A stretch of 51,756 nt of DNA from Beroe ovata (taxonomy: Eukaryota > Ctenophora > Nuda > Beroida > Beroidae). A program made the position numbers and the translations under genes. Of the stretch, positions 35,042-46,759 are shown in pieces. The notes under the pieces are model-generated. The model saw only the letters and a program-made list of their open reading frames with translations. It did not search any database and was not told where the DNA came from. How positions within the stretch are numbered: the first letter of the stretch is position 1; each line of letters opens with the position of its first letter. The stretch covers positions 346,798 to 398,553 of the forward strand of contig CAMPET010000027.1 of NCBI GenBank assembly GCA_946803715.1. Reading direction: 5' to 3'.

Positions 35042-38000
35042 ATGTCTGGAGCAAGTGATCAAGACTTCTTCCTCAACGATGTGTTCTATTTTGACAGTAC
35101 ATCCTATGACATTCAAACCCGGGATAAGCTCAAGATGATGGTAACTCGAAGAGGTGGGCAGGTCTCATTCGCACTCAACAGAAAGGTAACATTTGATCTA
35201 TGGATGGAAAGTGTTGCTCTTTGGGTGTTGTCGTTAATTTATGGTTGTTAATGGCAGCGCAGTTAGCAACATGACCATTTATCTTTATCACAGGTTAGTT
35301 ACGCGGTGAGTGACAATGTAGAGAAGTTCAGTGACTCATCACACGGTACCACGTGCAAATCACTCCGTATTCCCATTGTGGGGACCAAGTTTGTGGTCGA
35401 TAGCTTCCTTGGGAACTCGAAACAGGTGCTTTTCCATAACCTTGTTCGGAAATGAGACATATTTTATTACTCTAACAGACATCTTGCAGAAATGAGAGCC
35501 ATGTTCTATCATCTAATAGACATTAGACATGCTATCGGTTTCCCTCTTTAGGACTATTGGAAGTATGTGTTGGCAACAAGCCAGGAAAAGGCGAAATTGG
35601 GCCGGTTTGAGCTGGAACTTGGCGGAGAAAAGCAGAGAGAGGAAGAACATCCGAAGTTAGACAAAGAGGAAAAGAGAAAACTGCTGAAATCTGGTTAGAA
35701 GATGAATTTCTCTGTTTAAAACCTTTTTCGGTGTCCCCCGTAACACTCTGTGACACTTTTTATTCCCAGGTTCGACTAATGAAGGTCTCTTCTCGACTTT
35801 GGGTTTGAGTTGCGTGAAAGAGCATGCCAATGTGACAGTGTGGTATCACTCATTCAATAACTACACTGTTGTGAAACAAGGAGAATCATCTCACCTAAAG
35901 TGGCCCGATCTATCCCGTGACCGTGCAATGGCTGTCTACAAGCAACTGTGTCTACAGACACCCGAGGATGCCGACTCTCAGAGTGGCGGTCTCAGTTTGC
36001 AGGAACGACGCGCGCGTTCGCTCGCTCAATTCCTGTGTGAAGCTGCGCGCGCGGGTATCAGTGAATTCCCAGGACATAGCATATCTCTGGAGCAGCTGGT
36101 ACGAATCGAGAGCATAGTGGTGGATATGTGCCAGGATAAGTCGGGTGACCTGAAGCAGGCCCTGCTCAGTGAGATGTCCAAGTTGGGCAGGGGAGGTGCT
36201 CTACTGGATAAAGTGTTGACAGAGGGCAAATTCGAGGACGAGAATTCGCGGGATTTGAAGCAACTTGTTAACTTTCTCGACAGGATACAGATGCTGAAAG
36301 ATCGGACCACTCTTTCTCAAGGTGATCTACTTTTTCGACGATGATGCTCTCATTGACTATCATGGACTACGAGATGTTTGAACCTTTGACTCACAGGTGC
36401 GGAAACAGCTGAAGATATGTATCAGTCACTGGGATGTAGGATTGTGGAATCACATCCCAGAGATCCAGTCATTACTCGGGCACTCGCTGACATCAAGTGA
36501 GATCAGTGTGAGGACATGCAGAAATGACATATAAATTGGTTCTGATTTGGTCCTGATAACTTCACGTGTCACATTTACAGGAATGACAGCAAGCTGCCCG
36601 CACTTTACTACTCGATAGAACATGTGTCTGGCGTGATACAGGAAATCAAATACCGTGGTAAACAACCCGACACCAGTACTGCTGACACCACATTTGATAC
36701 CAGCCACGTTGACACTAGTGAGAGTGGTCCTAACAACAACAAGAAGACGCTATTTCATGCTACCTCGACTGATAATCTATGGGGTATTCTGAGTAGAGGC
36801 TTCGTATTGCCACACAGGGTTAGTATGATGGGGTGCGACCCCCGCCCCTATTTGTGTTGATTAGCTCACGCTCTCGGTACCTATACATCATGCAGGTGGT
36901 ATATGAACTGGGTGTGGAGAGGAGGGATGAGGGGAGGTTAGGTGAGGGATTGTACTTCTCCGAGGAGCCCATGTGAGTGCACACACACACACACAAGCAC
37001 ACACACACACACACACACACANNNNNNNNNNNNNNNNNNNNNNNNNNNNNNNNNNNNNNNNNNNNNNNNNNNNNNNNNNNNNNNNNNNNNNNNNNNNNNN
37101 NNNNNNNNNNNNNNNNNNNNNNNNNNNNNNNNNNNNNNNNNNNNNNNNNNNNNNNNNNNNNNNNNNNNNNNNNNNNNNNNNNNNNNNNNNNNNNNNNNNN
37201 NNNNNNNNNNNNNNNNNNNNNNNNNNNNNNNNNNNNNNNNNNNNNNNNNNNNNNNNNNNNNNNNNNNNNNNNNNNCACACACACACATAATACATACACA
37301 CACACAAACAGCCCCCTCCCCCCCTTATTGCAGGGATAGTGTGAAGTACCTCACCCCCTCTGAGCTGTCGTCCCGGGGAACCATGTTCCTACTGGTGTGT
37401 GACGTCATCACCGGTACAGAGTTCCACACTGACAGAGAGATGTTTGGCTATCGAGCCCCGCCCATCGGGTAAGTGTTAGACAATCAGTTCCTGGGTTGTC
37501 AGGTCATGTGGGCTGTAAGTTCCTGAGTTTCGTCACTACCTCGGTGTTATATTTCTTGCTGGGCTGTTTGTTTCGGAGTGGGCTGTTTGTTTCGGAGTGT
37601 TGTCAGTTCCTGAGTGTCATCAGTGTTGTCAGTGATTGTGTGTCATCTTTTCGATATGGTTAGTGCTAGTACAGTCAGTAGTGTCTTATTGTACATTCCA
37701 CACCGGTTTACTCTGTCACACTCAAGTTCTATCCCAGGTGTGACAGTATCGTATCAATCCCTCAAGACCAAGATCCTCACTCGTCCTTCACTCACAAGGA
37801 GATCTGTATTTTCGATCTCACACGGGTGAAGATCACCGGATTGATTGAGTTCGCGGTGTGTCCGACTCCTGACTTCAACTACCCACCAGTCCCGGAAGTG
37901 ACGTCACGACATCAGGTTACTATCACATGGCGGTTAATATGAAAAGGTTGCTTGAAGAGTTAAGAGGTTGCCCCGAGCAGAAGGTTGCTGACACCTCTCT

Positions 38001-41000
38001 TTCTCTCTCTACAGGACGATGTTGACACGGATAACCCCACACTCTACCACACTGTTCCAGCACTGTACGACGCTGACAAAGATTCCAACAACAGGTAAAC
38101 TTGACTGCATCACTGCGTTACCATGGTTACAATGCTATTGCATGGTAACATTGTAACATGGTAACATTCCTCACTGTTCAGGGACATACCGGAGATAGTT
38201 GATGTTATTGATGGTGATGGAGTGAGATCTGTCGATATAGGACTCATAGTCCAGGGTAACTCTCTACCTCTGACTGAGGTGAATGTCGTCGCACAGCTCA
38301 CTGACATGGTTGGTAAGTTCACGTAACGAGACACAGGTATGTTACCATGTTACCTTGACTACATGGTACCACTTGAGTTACTATCCCCTTGTCAGGTAGC
38401 GTCACCATATTCCAGACATTTGTCAGCAACTGTGACAGTGAACGAGAGGCCAAGTACGCATTCCCACTGGAGGATGGTTGTGCAGGTGACAGCTTAATGT
38501 CTCGCTGTTGTCATGTCTAGCTGTTAACACAATATCCAGCTGTTAACACATGTAAACGTCACTCTATCCAGTGTGCGGGTTTGAGGCGTACATTGGCTCA
38601 AAACACGTGGTTGGGCAGCTGAAGCGAAATGAGGTAGCGCGGAAAGAGTACAGAGAAGCTGTTGCGGCTGGTCATGGAGCTTATCTCATGGAACAGGAAG
38701 AACCGGTAAAATCCCTGTTGGTTACCATGGTAACCTCGTGTTACCATGTTAAAATCGTGTTATCATGTAGTAATACTGTTACACCATGTTACGTGTTATT
38801 ATGGTTACTCTTGTAACGCTGTTACAAGTGTTGTTTTCCCCAGGATCTGTTCACTCTGTCCATTGGTAACATACCAGCTGGTAACGTTACCATCCACATC
38901 AAGATTACGTATGTCACTGAACTCACAGTACTGGATAACGCAATCCTGTTCAAAGGTACTGAACATGACGTGACCATGTGACCAGTGACCACGTAATTGT
39001 GACCATGTTTCTGTCTCGGTCTCTGTTCCGTGAGTCGTGACTATCTATCCTCATTCCATAGTGCCGTGTCTCATGGCCCGCAAGAAGACAGGCGAGGACA
39101 AAATGACTCAACTCACCACGGAAACAGACAAAGTGACGTCATCTGACACTCACTTCAACATCACTGCAAACATCACCATGCCTTTCAAGATCAACCAGCT
39201 GCTCTCACCTTCTCATGATATCAAAGTGAAGGTATGCTTCTGACAGTTCCCGTGTCTAGTTGTAATAACGACTGTCATATGCTTGAAACTCTGACAAACC
39301 ATCACTCAGACCACCGATACGGTTGCTATGGCAACATGGTCTGGTTCTTTAGCAACCGATTTCGAGATGCATATCTTGATGTCGGAGGTTAATCGTCCCC
39401 GGATGTGGGTTGAGAGGAATGGTCGTAGTGAAGCTGCCATGCTCACTTTCTATCCCGATGTTACAGTCAGTGGGGGGACAGGGGGCAGCAACCGTGTCAA
39501 GATACTTGTGGACTGTGGTGTATCCATGCTAACGGGAAATAACTCGTGGAAACGTAAGTTTAATCTACAATCTACATGTTGCTATGACAACACTGACAAC
39601 CGGTTACAACCGCTAACTTGGTAACAATTCCAGATGTCCAGGAGATTGCGCTGTTGCTGATAGAACTCCTACCACCCGATTCCCTATTCAACATTCAGTT
39701 ACTGAACTCCAAGCAAGATGAGTGTTTCCCTGACTACATGAAGTCTAGTGGAGGACGATACAAAGCACAGGCTCGACACTTCATACGGGTAGGGTTCATT
39801 GACACCGTATAGTATTCTTGTTGACACCGCTTATCATTGCTATCAAACTTATCGTGTTAACCGCTTTAATCAAGTTATCCAATTCCAGAAATCAGCCAGA
39901 CCTGTCGAACACTCCACTCGGATTTGGAATGTGATACACAGGGAATATCTGCTGGCAATTAACACCAGTGACATGGTGAATCTGGTTGTGATAAGCGATG
40001 GTGTCATTGCACAGCCGCAGCACACGTCCGAACTGGTGTCATGTCTGCCACCAAACATGAGACTATTCACCGTTCTCACTAGGTCAGCATCTGGCTACGG
40101 ATGGACAGTGCTACACTTCCAAACGTAACTATCCATGAGTCTCCACACTCGTTTTCCAGATCAGACGGTAGTCGCCACTACATGCAAGGTCTGGGCAAGC
40201 AGGGAGGCGGTACTTTCACTGAGCTGATAAGTAAGGAGAGACGAAAGTGGCGAGGTCGGGTTGACGCCATGTACGGTCGGTGTACAGAGCCAGCTCTGAA
40301 ATCTGTACAAGTGAAGTGGAATATGTATAACAGTGGGGACAGAGCTGATCAGGCTCCTCTCTACATCTCATCCCTCTTCAACAAGCACAGACAGGTGACG
40401 TGGTTGTTGCTCACAGTTGCTCACTGTTGCTCACTGTTGCTCACTGTTACCCTCTTTCTCTGTTTGGCAGATAGTGTACGGGTATGTGCCTCACTGCCGG
40501 TCTGCCTTACTACTCGCGACACTGGGTGACCAGTCGCTGGACACTCTTGTCAGCTCTGAGGATCTCAACGTGAAGGAAGGTACCGTGAGGCAGAGTAATC
40601 CAGTCATCGGTCATGGTGTTAACAGTATGGTGTTAACAGTATGTTGTTAACAGTATGATGTTAACAGTATGTTGTTAACAGTATGATGTTAACAGTATGT
40701 TGTTAACAGGATGATGTTAACAGTATGATGTTAACAGTATGATGTAAACAGTATGGTGTTAACAGTATGGTGTTAACAGTATGGTGTTAACAGTTTAATC
40801 TGAACATAATGATGTTAACAGTATGGTGTTAGCAGTATGATGTTAACAGTATGATGTTAACAGCACAGTGTTGACAGTTTACTCTATAGATGAAGTTATC
40901 TCATAATCCAGTTTAAATCCAGATAATTCATCAATGACGGTGATAAGAGGGTATTAACCGTTTCGTGCAAGGATCGACCGGGATCCCGGCAAAATCCCGG

Positions 41001-44000
41001 TNGCCGCAGCACACGTCCGAACTGGTGTCATGTCTACCACCAAACATGAGACTATTCACCGTTCTCACTAGGTTAGCATCTGGCTACGGATGGACAGTGC
41101 TACACTTACAAACAACGTAACTATCCATGAGTCTCCAAACTTGTTTTCCAGATCAGACAGTAGTCGACATTACCTGCAAGGTCTGGGCAAGCAGGGAGGC
41201 GGTACATTCACTGAGTTGATTAGTAAGGAGAGACGAAAGTGGCGAGGTCGGGTTGAGGCCATGTACGGTCGGTGTACAGAGCCTGCTCTGAAATCTGTAC
41301 AAGTGAAGTGGAATATGTATAACAGTGGGGACAGAGCTGATCAGGCTCCCCTCTACATCTCATCCCTCTTCAACAAACACAGACAGGTGACGTGGTTGTT
41401 GCTCACTGTTGCTCACTGGTGCTCACTGTTGCTCACTGTTGCTAGAGAAACAACACGGGATATAATAACATTAACAATGATAATATATCCTCTTTCTCTG
41501 TTTGGCAGATAGTGTACGGGTATGTGCCTCACTGCCGGTCTGCCTCATTACTCGCGACACTGGGTGACCAGTCGCTGGACACTCTTGTCAGCTCTGAGGA
41601 TCTCAACGTGAAGGAAGGTACCGTGTGGCAGAGTCATCCAGTCATCGGTCATGGTGTTAACAGTTTCTAAGCAGTATGATGTTAACAGTATGATGTTAAC
41701 AGTATGGTGCAGGTGTTAACAGTATGATGTTAACAGTATGATGTTAACAGTATGATGTTGACAGTATGATGTTAACAGTATGATGTTAACAGTATGATGT
41801 TAACAGTATGGTGCAGGTGTTAACAGTATGCTGTTAACAGTATGATGTAAACAGTATGGTGTTAACAGTATGATGTTAACAGTATGGTGTTTACAGTATT
41901 TTGTTAACCGTATGGTGTTTACAGTATGATGTTAACAGTATGGTGTTAACAGTATGGTGTCAACAGTTTACTATATAGATGAAGTTATCTCATAATCCAG
42001 TTGAAATCCAGATAATTCATCAATGACAGTGTTAAGAGGGTATCAACCGTTTCGTGTTAACAGTTCACTGTTAACAGTTCCTATTCCAGGTGATTTGTTG
42101 CACAAGCTCACGGCGCGCGCTATGATAGAGGACTATGCGAATGGGGTAATGGACGAAGATCAGAGAATTCACGAGGTTTATATCTTGAATATTTATTTTG
42201 AAATATTTATTTTGAAATATCTTTGTTCTGTACAAGTTTATTCATCGAGATTCTGGGTACACCCCCGTCCCCCACCGTGTTTCAGAATCAATTGTCACCC
42301 ATCGTGTTTGATAATGTTAAACTCAGTGAACGCACTGTGTGCTTCAGAGTCAGTGTCGAGCCAGGAAGGAGGATATCATAGCTCTCTCCCTGGACCACTC
42401 TGTGCTCTCACCCTTCACCAGTTTCATAGCTGTAGAGGAGAGGGAGAGACAGATGAAGGTGGTTAACACTGTCCGAATAGAGGATCTGGTCAGCGAGGTG
42501 AACCAAGATGCTCTCCCCTACATGTCTTGGGGTGAGGTGAAGCAAGCAACTGTTCAGGTACTGTTCTGTCTTGAGATATCATACAGGAACTACGGTGCTA
42601 TTTGCATGCGTGCTGCACGCATCTTGACTAAATCTATAACGAATAACGATACTAAACGATAACAATACAAAAATAGCTGTATCAAAAACAAACTCGTCAG
42701 TGTTATCACGTACCCCTCCAGGAGGCACAACCAGAACAGATGACCTCCAATGATCAAGAGGGAGAGGGTGATGCATCATCTAGTGATGAGGAGACAATCT
42801 CACTCCCGCCTCTCTGGTCCCCTGCTGAATACAAGAGCGATGCTATTGTCATGGATATCGGGTCACACAAGTTGAAAGCCGGGTACGCTGGGGATGATGC
42901 TCCGCGAGCAGTTTTCCCCACAGTCGTGGGGCGACCCCGACATCAGGGTGTCATGGTCGGCATGGGACAGAGGGACGCCTATGTTGGGGACGAGGCTTGC
43001 TCGAAACGAGGTATTCTGACCATGACGAATCCGCTCATTACAACCCCGTCCAAAGTGGACATTTCCCAACTACTGGAGGGAGACCAAGACACGGCTCACA
43101 TGAAATCCCTCACTGAGGCTGGACATCCCGAACCATGCATGAGCAATGCAGTGAGTGGTGTCCGAACCCAGCGCTCTACGGCCCAAAAATTCAAAAGAAT
43201 CGTTCTGACAGGAGGAGGACCACCCTTAAGTGCACAACCCCCAGCTGCACAACCACCACCAGTACAACTCCCAGCTGCACAACCTGGAGCTGGTGCAGCA
43301 CCCCAACATGTTGCAAAGTTCATGGCTTCAACACCATTTTCAGCTGGTGTCCCACCTTTACCACCACCACCACCACTATGTGCACCAATGCTACTATGTG
43401 CACAACCGTTACCATGTGCACAGCCGTTACCATGTGCACAGCCGTTACCATGTGCACAGCCGATACCATGTCCACCTCCTCCCCTTCTACCCCAATCTCT
43501 GCCACCTGAGTCACAGCCACAACGACCCAGAGGGCCACCAGGCTTGTTCCGTTTGAGAGGAGGACCGCCTCCTCCTCCTCCCAATGAGGGAGCCACAGGA
43601 GCTGCAAAACAGCACTTTTCTGACAGTGAGACTGAGGAGAGTGAGGACATGGGATATGGCCTGTTTGATGATATTGATATGCAGCTCACAGAGAAAGCAT
43701 CAAACCTGACTGCACATTTGCCGCCCCGGGCACGAGCACTCAAGAAGAAGATGTGTGTAAGAGAAGCTGTGGTGTCCTCGTCAGACGAGTCATCCTGGTA
43801 CTCATCAGATGATTCAGAGCTGATGATGCAGGATAGCAGTGTGTCTGTACAGAGTGGTGTCAAGTCCTGGGATGAATACGATCCGGCCATAGAGAGTGAC
43901 GGGGAGAGCAGAGAGATCGCATCACCTGTCTACTGCGGTCTCATGCCGTATTCCTCATCCGATTCCGAGACTCCATCTGCTGACGAGGACGATGAGATGT

Positions 44001-45367
44001 GTCTGACAGACGTTGAGAGGGTGCAGCGCGCGCTGGAGAGGAAACTCCTCAACTACAGCACGAAGAGGCATGCGGAGGGGCGCCCTACTTGGTTGAGTAA
44101 TATGCTAGCTTCTCTCAAGTATGACAACTATCTGGAACTCCTGGTCCAATTCCCTATGACACGCAGCCTGCTCGTCTCTGACGAGCGGTTTTGCACGCTT
44201 GCGTCCCTGGCTAGGATGCTAATTAAGAGGACAGAGTCAGAGATGGATGAGCATTGGTCAGATGTGGAGTTAGCACCACCACTAGGACAAAACTTCCTCG
44301 CATATGTCCTGAGTACAGAAGTACAGTCCCTGGCCGACCAATTCCTGGAGGATGACGATGTGTATAAAGCCGGGTGTAGTCTGCTCTTGCGCTGTGGTCT
44401 CAACAGCACCGACAAGAAAACTCGCGACACCATACTATCGTATGTGAAGATAATCTTCCTGATCATACGGATTTTGAATCTGAACTCGTGCGATGAATAC
44501 CTGCATTTAGACGGCGAGGAACCTTTGTTTGAGGTTGAGTTCTATGATGCAAACTGGATAGATTGGGGGAAGGATGGCTGTACTCCGATAAAGTACGAGA
44601 ACCTGGTGAGATATAATTGATAGGTGCGATCATGTGGTGCAAATTGTGAGTGCACTGACTTTGTCAGGTCTGCCTTTGGTGCACCCTTGCACTACCAATA
44701 ACCATTGCACGGCTATATTGTCGGTCACTAAAGTGTCCTATAATTTGCCCAGTATGTCACCTCACACAATAACACCCCCCGTGTAGTTTTGCGCGGTATA
44801 TTACCACGTGTTCTTGGTGACGTACCGTGACGTGCCACGTGACCTGACAGTGGCCTGGGACTGGAACTCATTCTTCATTCTCATCGCTTACATCACTGCT
44901 CGGGTACAGCTCTTGTGAATAATTACCCTCTTTGTAAATTTATCAATAAAGGATCATGGGTTCCCATGTTGCGTGACCCAAATACCCCGCAAGCACTTCG
45001 CGGCTCGTTTTTACGACCTCTCAGATCACAGAGTAAAATATTAGGGGGCGCAACGTGTACTCAGGATCACAGTGAATGTTACTGTAATTTCACTGCCACT
45101 TAAATCACCCGAATTAATTTCAGTCCACATGTGGAGTGAACAAGTACTTCTTCGTTCAATTGGACTCCATGTTCGACCCAAGTAACGATGAATCACTAAT
45201 GGTGAGCAATCGATTTAATCAATAACTGCCAATTAACAACCTATGCTATATGAGGACAGGACCATATCACTAGTATAACTGATTTCCTATGATTACAGTT
45301 TATCGGGAAGACTAGTTTGGACGAGTTTAGAGCACGAAAGAGTAGACTCCTCGCATTCCGAACATAA
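35042..45367 (+). CDS. PARP4: PARP4-like (vault PARP) with an actin-derived insert
   Basis: Twenty-six in-phase exons give about 1931 residues: 35042-35185, 35294-35425, 35552-35693, 35770-36321, 36397-36496, 36581-36818, 36896-36972, 37334-37468, 37738-37915, 38015-38094, 38182-38312, 38396-38485, 38572-38705, 38844-38955, 39062-39231, 39310-39553, 39634-39788, 39889-40082, 40160-40394, 40471-40579, 42090-42175, 42348-42557, 42722-44605, 44787-44903, 45124-45201, 45299-45367. In order: BRCT (1-95), PARP helical domain, ADP-ribosyltransferase (His in LFHAT, Tyr in GLYFSE, Glu528 in KEICIF), VIT, vWA (DCGVS in place of DxSxS), then the PARP4-specific LPYMSW segment. PARP4 modifies vault particles. 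Exon 23 then encodes an actin-like N-terminus, Pro-rich and acidic parts, and an unknown helical C-terminus that replaces the usual vault-binding end. Exons 18-20 are assembled twice (41003-42057). The N-run is intronic. Confidence 0.93.
36982..37313. repeat. (AC)n microsatellite with assembly gap in a PARP4 intron
   Basis: AC repeats (36982-37021), N from 37022 to 37275, then AC repeats again (37276-37313). The flanking exons meet in phase (at|g), so the gap is intronic and is likely one long AC array. Confidence 0.9.
40612..40875 (+). repeat. 14-bp minisatellite (gttaacagtatgat), copy one
   Basis: About 18 head-to-tail units of gttaacagtatgat and variants in a PARP4 intron. GTTAAC is palindromic. 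Confidence 0.95.
41652..41975 (+). repeat. 14-bp minisatellite (gttaacagtatgat), copy two
   Basis: The same array in the second assembled copy, of different length and with unit variants such as gtatggtgcaggtgttaaca. A length difference is what two alleles of a minisatellite would show. Confidence 0.95.
42842..43036 (+). other. Actin N-terminal-like segment inside PARP4 exon 23
   Basis: About 65 codons follow the first 65 or so residues of actin closely: [55 protein letters not shown]. The nucleotide-binding loop keeps the first Asp, Gly-Ser and Lys but has His where actin has the second Gly. The rest of the actin fold is absent, apart from a possible short match to the second phosphate-loop region, IVLTGGG at 43199-43219. 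It is in frame with PARP4 through the exon 23 acceptor at 42721. Confidence 0.93.
43396..43470 (+). repeat. 18-bp coding repeat (CAQPLP) in the PARP4 Pro-rich region
   Basis: Four units of tgtgcacagccgttacca encode CAQPLP, within a longer proline-rich stretch (43220-43600) that also holds runs of five to six prolines. Formin-type proline runs of this sort are ligands of profilin and SH3 domains. Confidence 0.95.
44952..45055 (+). mobile_element. Foldback/MITE-like repeat, copy 2 (PARP4 intron)
   Basis: gcgtgacccaaataccccgc, then tttttacgacctctcagatc and acagagtaaaat, matches the unit found twice inverted at 24870-25180. Here only one arm was recognised. Confidence 0.65.
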
Positions 45368-46759
45368 TGCACATTGTACATCGTTCAATGTACATTGTTC
45401 TGTGTACACTGTGTACACTGTACATTGTTCTGTGAACACTGTACATCGTACAGTGTACACTGTATTCCGATCGTAATGAACATTGTGCTGTTGGAAAGTG
45501 GAAAATTGCTGAAAGCATATCTGATGGCCCCGTTAGCAACTGTTATATCGGGTTTGAACTTTGATATGAAATAAGCAAGGCAATGATGACCTTGAGATGA
45601 CCTATCGGCGGAATATTGCTGATGAGGTATTACTGGTAACGCCGTCTGAACCCCAAGTCTGACTGTCTGAGAGAATAACTATAAGGACGGTTGTTGAATG
45701 TTGCCATGTTTGATGTTATCTTCTATGTACTGTTGTGTTACTGTTTTCAGGGTCATTGATGAATTTGTGCAAATCGAAAATCAGAAAGACCTTCTGTTTT
45801 TAATTCGAAGAAAAAATGATTTTGAAAGATTTATAGCTTTTATCTATTTTTTTCAGATCAATAAAGTAGAGAAATTTTTGATAAGTATCAATATGATTGC
45901 TATTGTTTACAAGTTATGTATGTGGTTACAAGTGTTTATGTAAGGTTCATCTATATAGCTTCGAAGTCTCGAACTTCAGCATGATAGATAATATTATTTT
46001 TGTGACATTTTCATGTAAATACTTCTAATTCACTATTTCATTTAGTATTTACGTAATCCACGAAATTCATCCAAAGTTTGAGTTTTGACATGTTTGAGAA
46101 GTACATTGTTTAGTTTTCATTACACGAAACACAAGTCAGCGTGTTTTACTTTGACCGATTCCTTGAACTGAATGTCAATAGATAATGCCTGGCCTGTGGC
46201 TATGACTTTTGATCAAAGCACCAATATGCGCGCGTAAGACTCGCGTGCTGCGCAAATGATCTTTATTCAAACGACACAAGAGATCGCTGCCAAAAAGTGG
46301 CAATTGGATAAATGAAAAGTTGCAAAAAAAGCGGGCTAAAGAAAGTAGGAGTCCACACTCACGGCACAGCCCTCTCCCGGTTTTAGCTATGTTAATGTGC
46401 TTTTAACGGAAATAGGATGACTTCATCTTAACTTATCTCATATCTGTAAATCTACAAGCAAAGTTACAAATACTCATAAGAAGTGAAGTATCAAAGGGAT
46501 TCGGTTTCAAGTTAGGTACATATAAATCTTATAAATACACAATATATTGATCTTATAAAATCATGACGTACAACATCACTGAACATTAACTGAAATATTC
46601 GCACAGAGATCAAAACAGTACTAGAACTAAGTAAAAAAAACAATCACTTTCAGATTCTGGTCGTGGATTCGAGAATTTGGTTGTTGAATAATTGAGACCC
46701 CTTAATTCGCTAAAACACAGGTAAGCGAATCATTAGCCCTAAGATTCCTAAGATGTGGA
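45368..46759. other. Convergent intergenic region, PARP4 and SLC15 3' ends
   Basis: About 1.4 kb of AT-rich DNA without a gene. TGTACA-rich imperfect palindromic repeats fill 45370-45470. AATAAA occurs at about 45860 and could serve PARP4. I saw no RNA gene. Confidence 0.6.

Larger units (their letters stand above)
40014..42057 (+). repeat. PARP4 exons 18(part)-20 and their introns assembled twice
   Basis: Copy one 40014-40975 and copy two 41003-42057 share part of exon 18, exons 19 and 20 and the minisatellite intron. The single N at 41002 is the join. The copies differ at a few residues (DGSRHYM versus DSSRHYL; RVDAM versus RVEAM). Reading all copies in series breaks frame: exon 20 ends in phase 1 whereas the second exon 19 needs phase 2. 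Two alleles are therefore more likely than a gene with extra exons. Confidence 0.85.

Noticed and set aside
36820-37472. Long open frames on both strands across the second N-run
   Set aside because: Same artefact; the real PARP4 exons on either side join in phase without it.
43096-43890. 264-codon minus-strand open frame rich in Gly and Cys
   Set aside because: It is the mirror of the PARP4 proline-rich coding repeats; the plus-strand frame is in phase with neighbouring exons and carries the actin match.
42740-44620. The actin-like frame as a separate gene starting at ATG 42740
   Set aside because: An acceptor at 42721 is in phase with the preceding PARP4 exon, and the frame is open from there; the separate-gene reading stays possible but is less economical.
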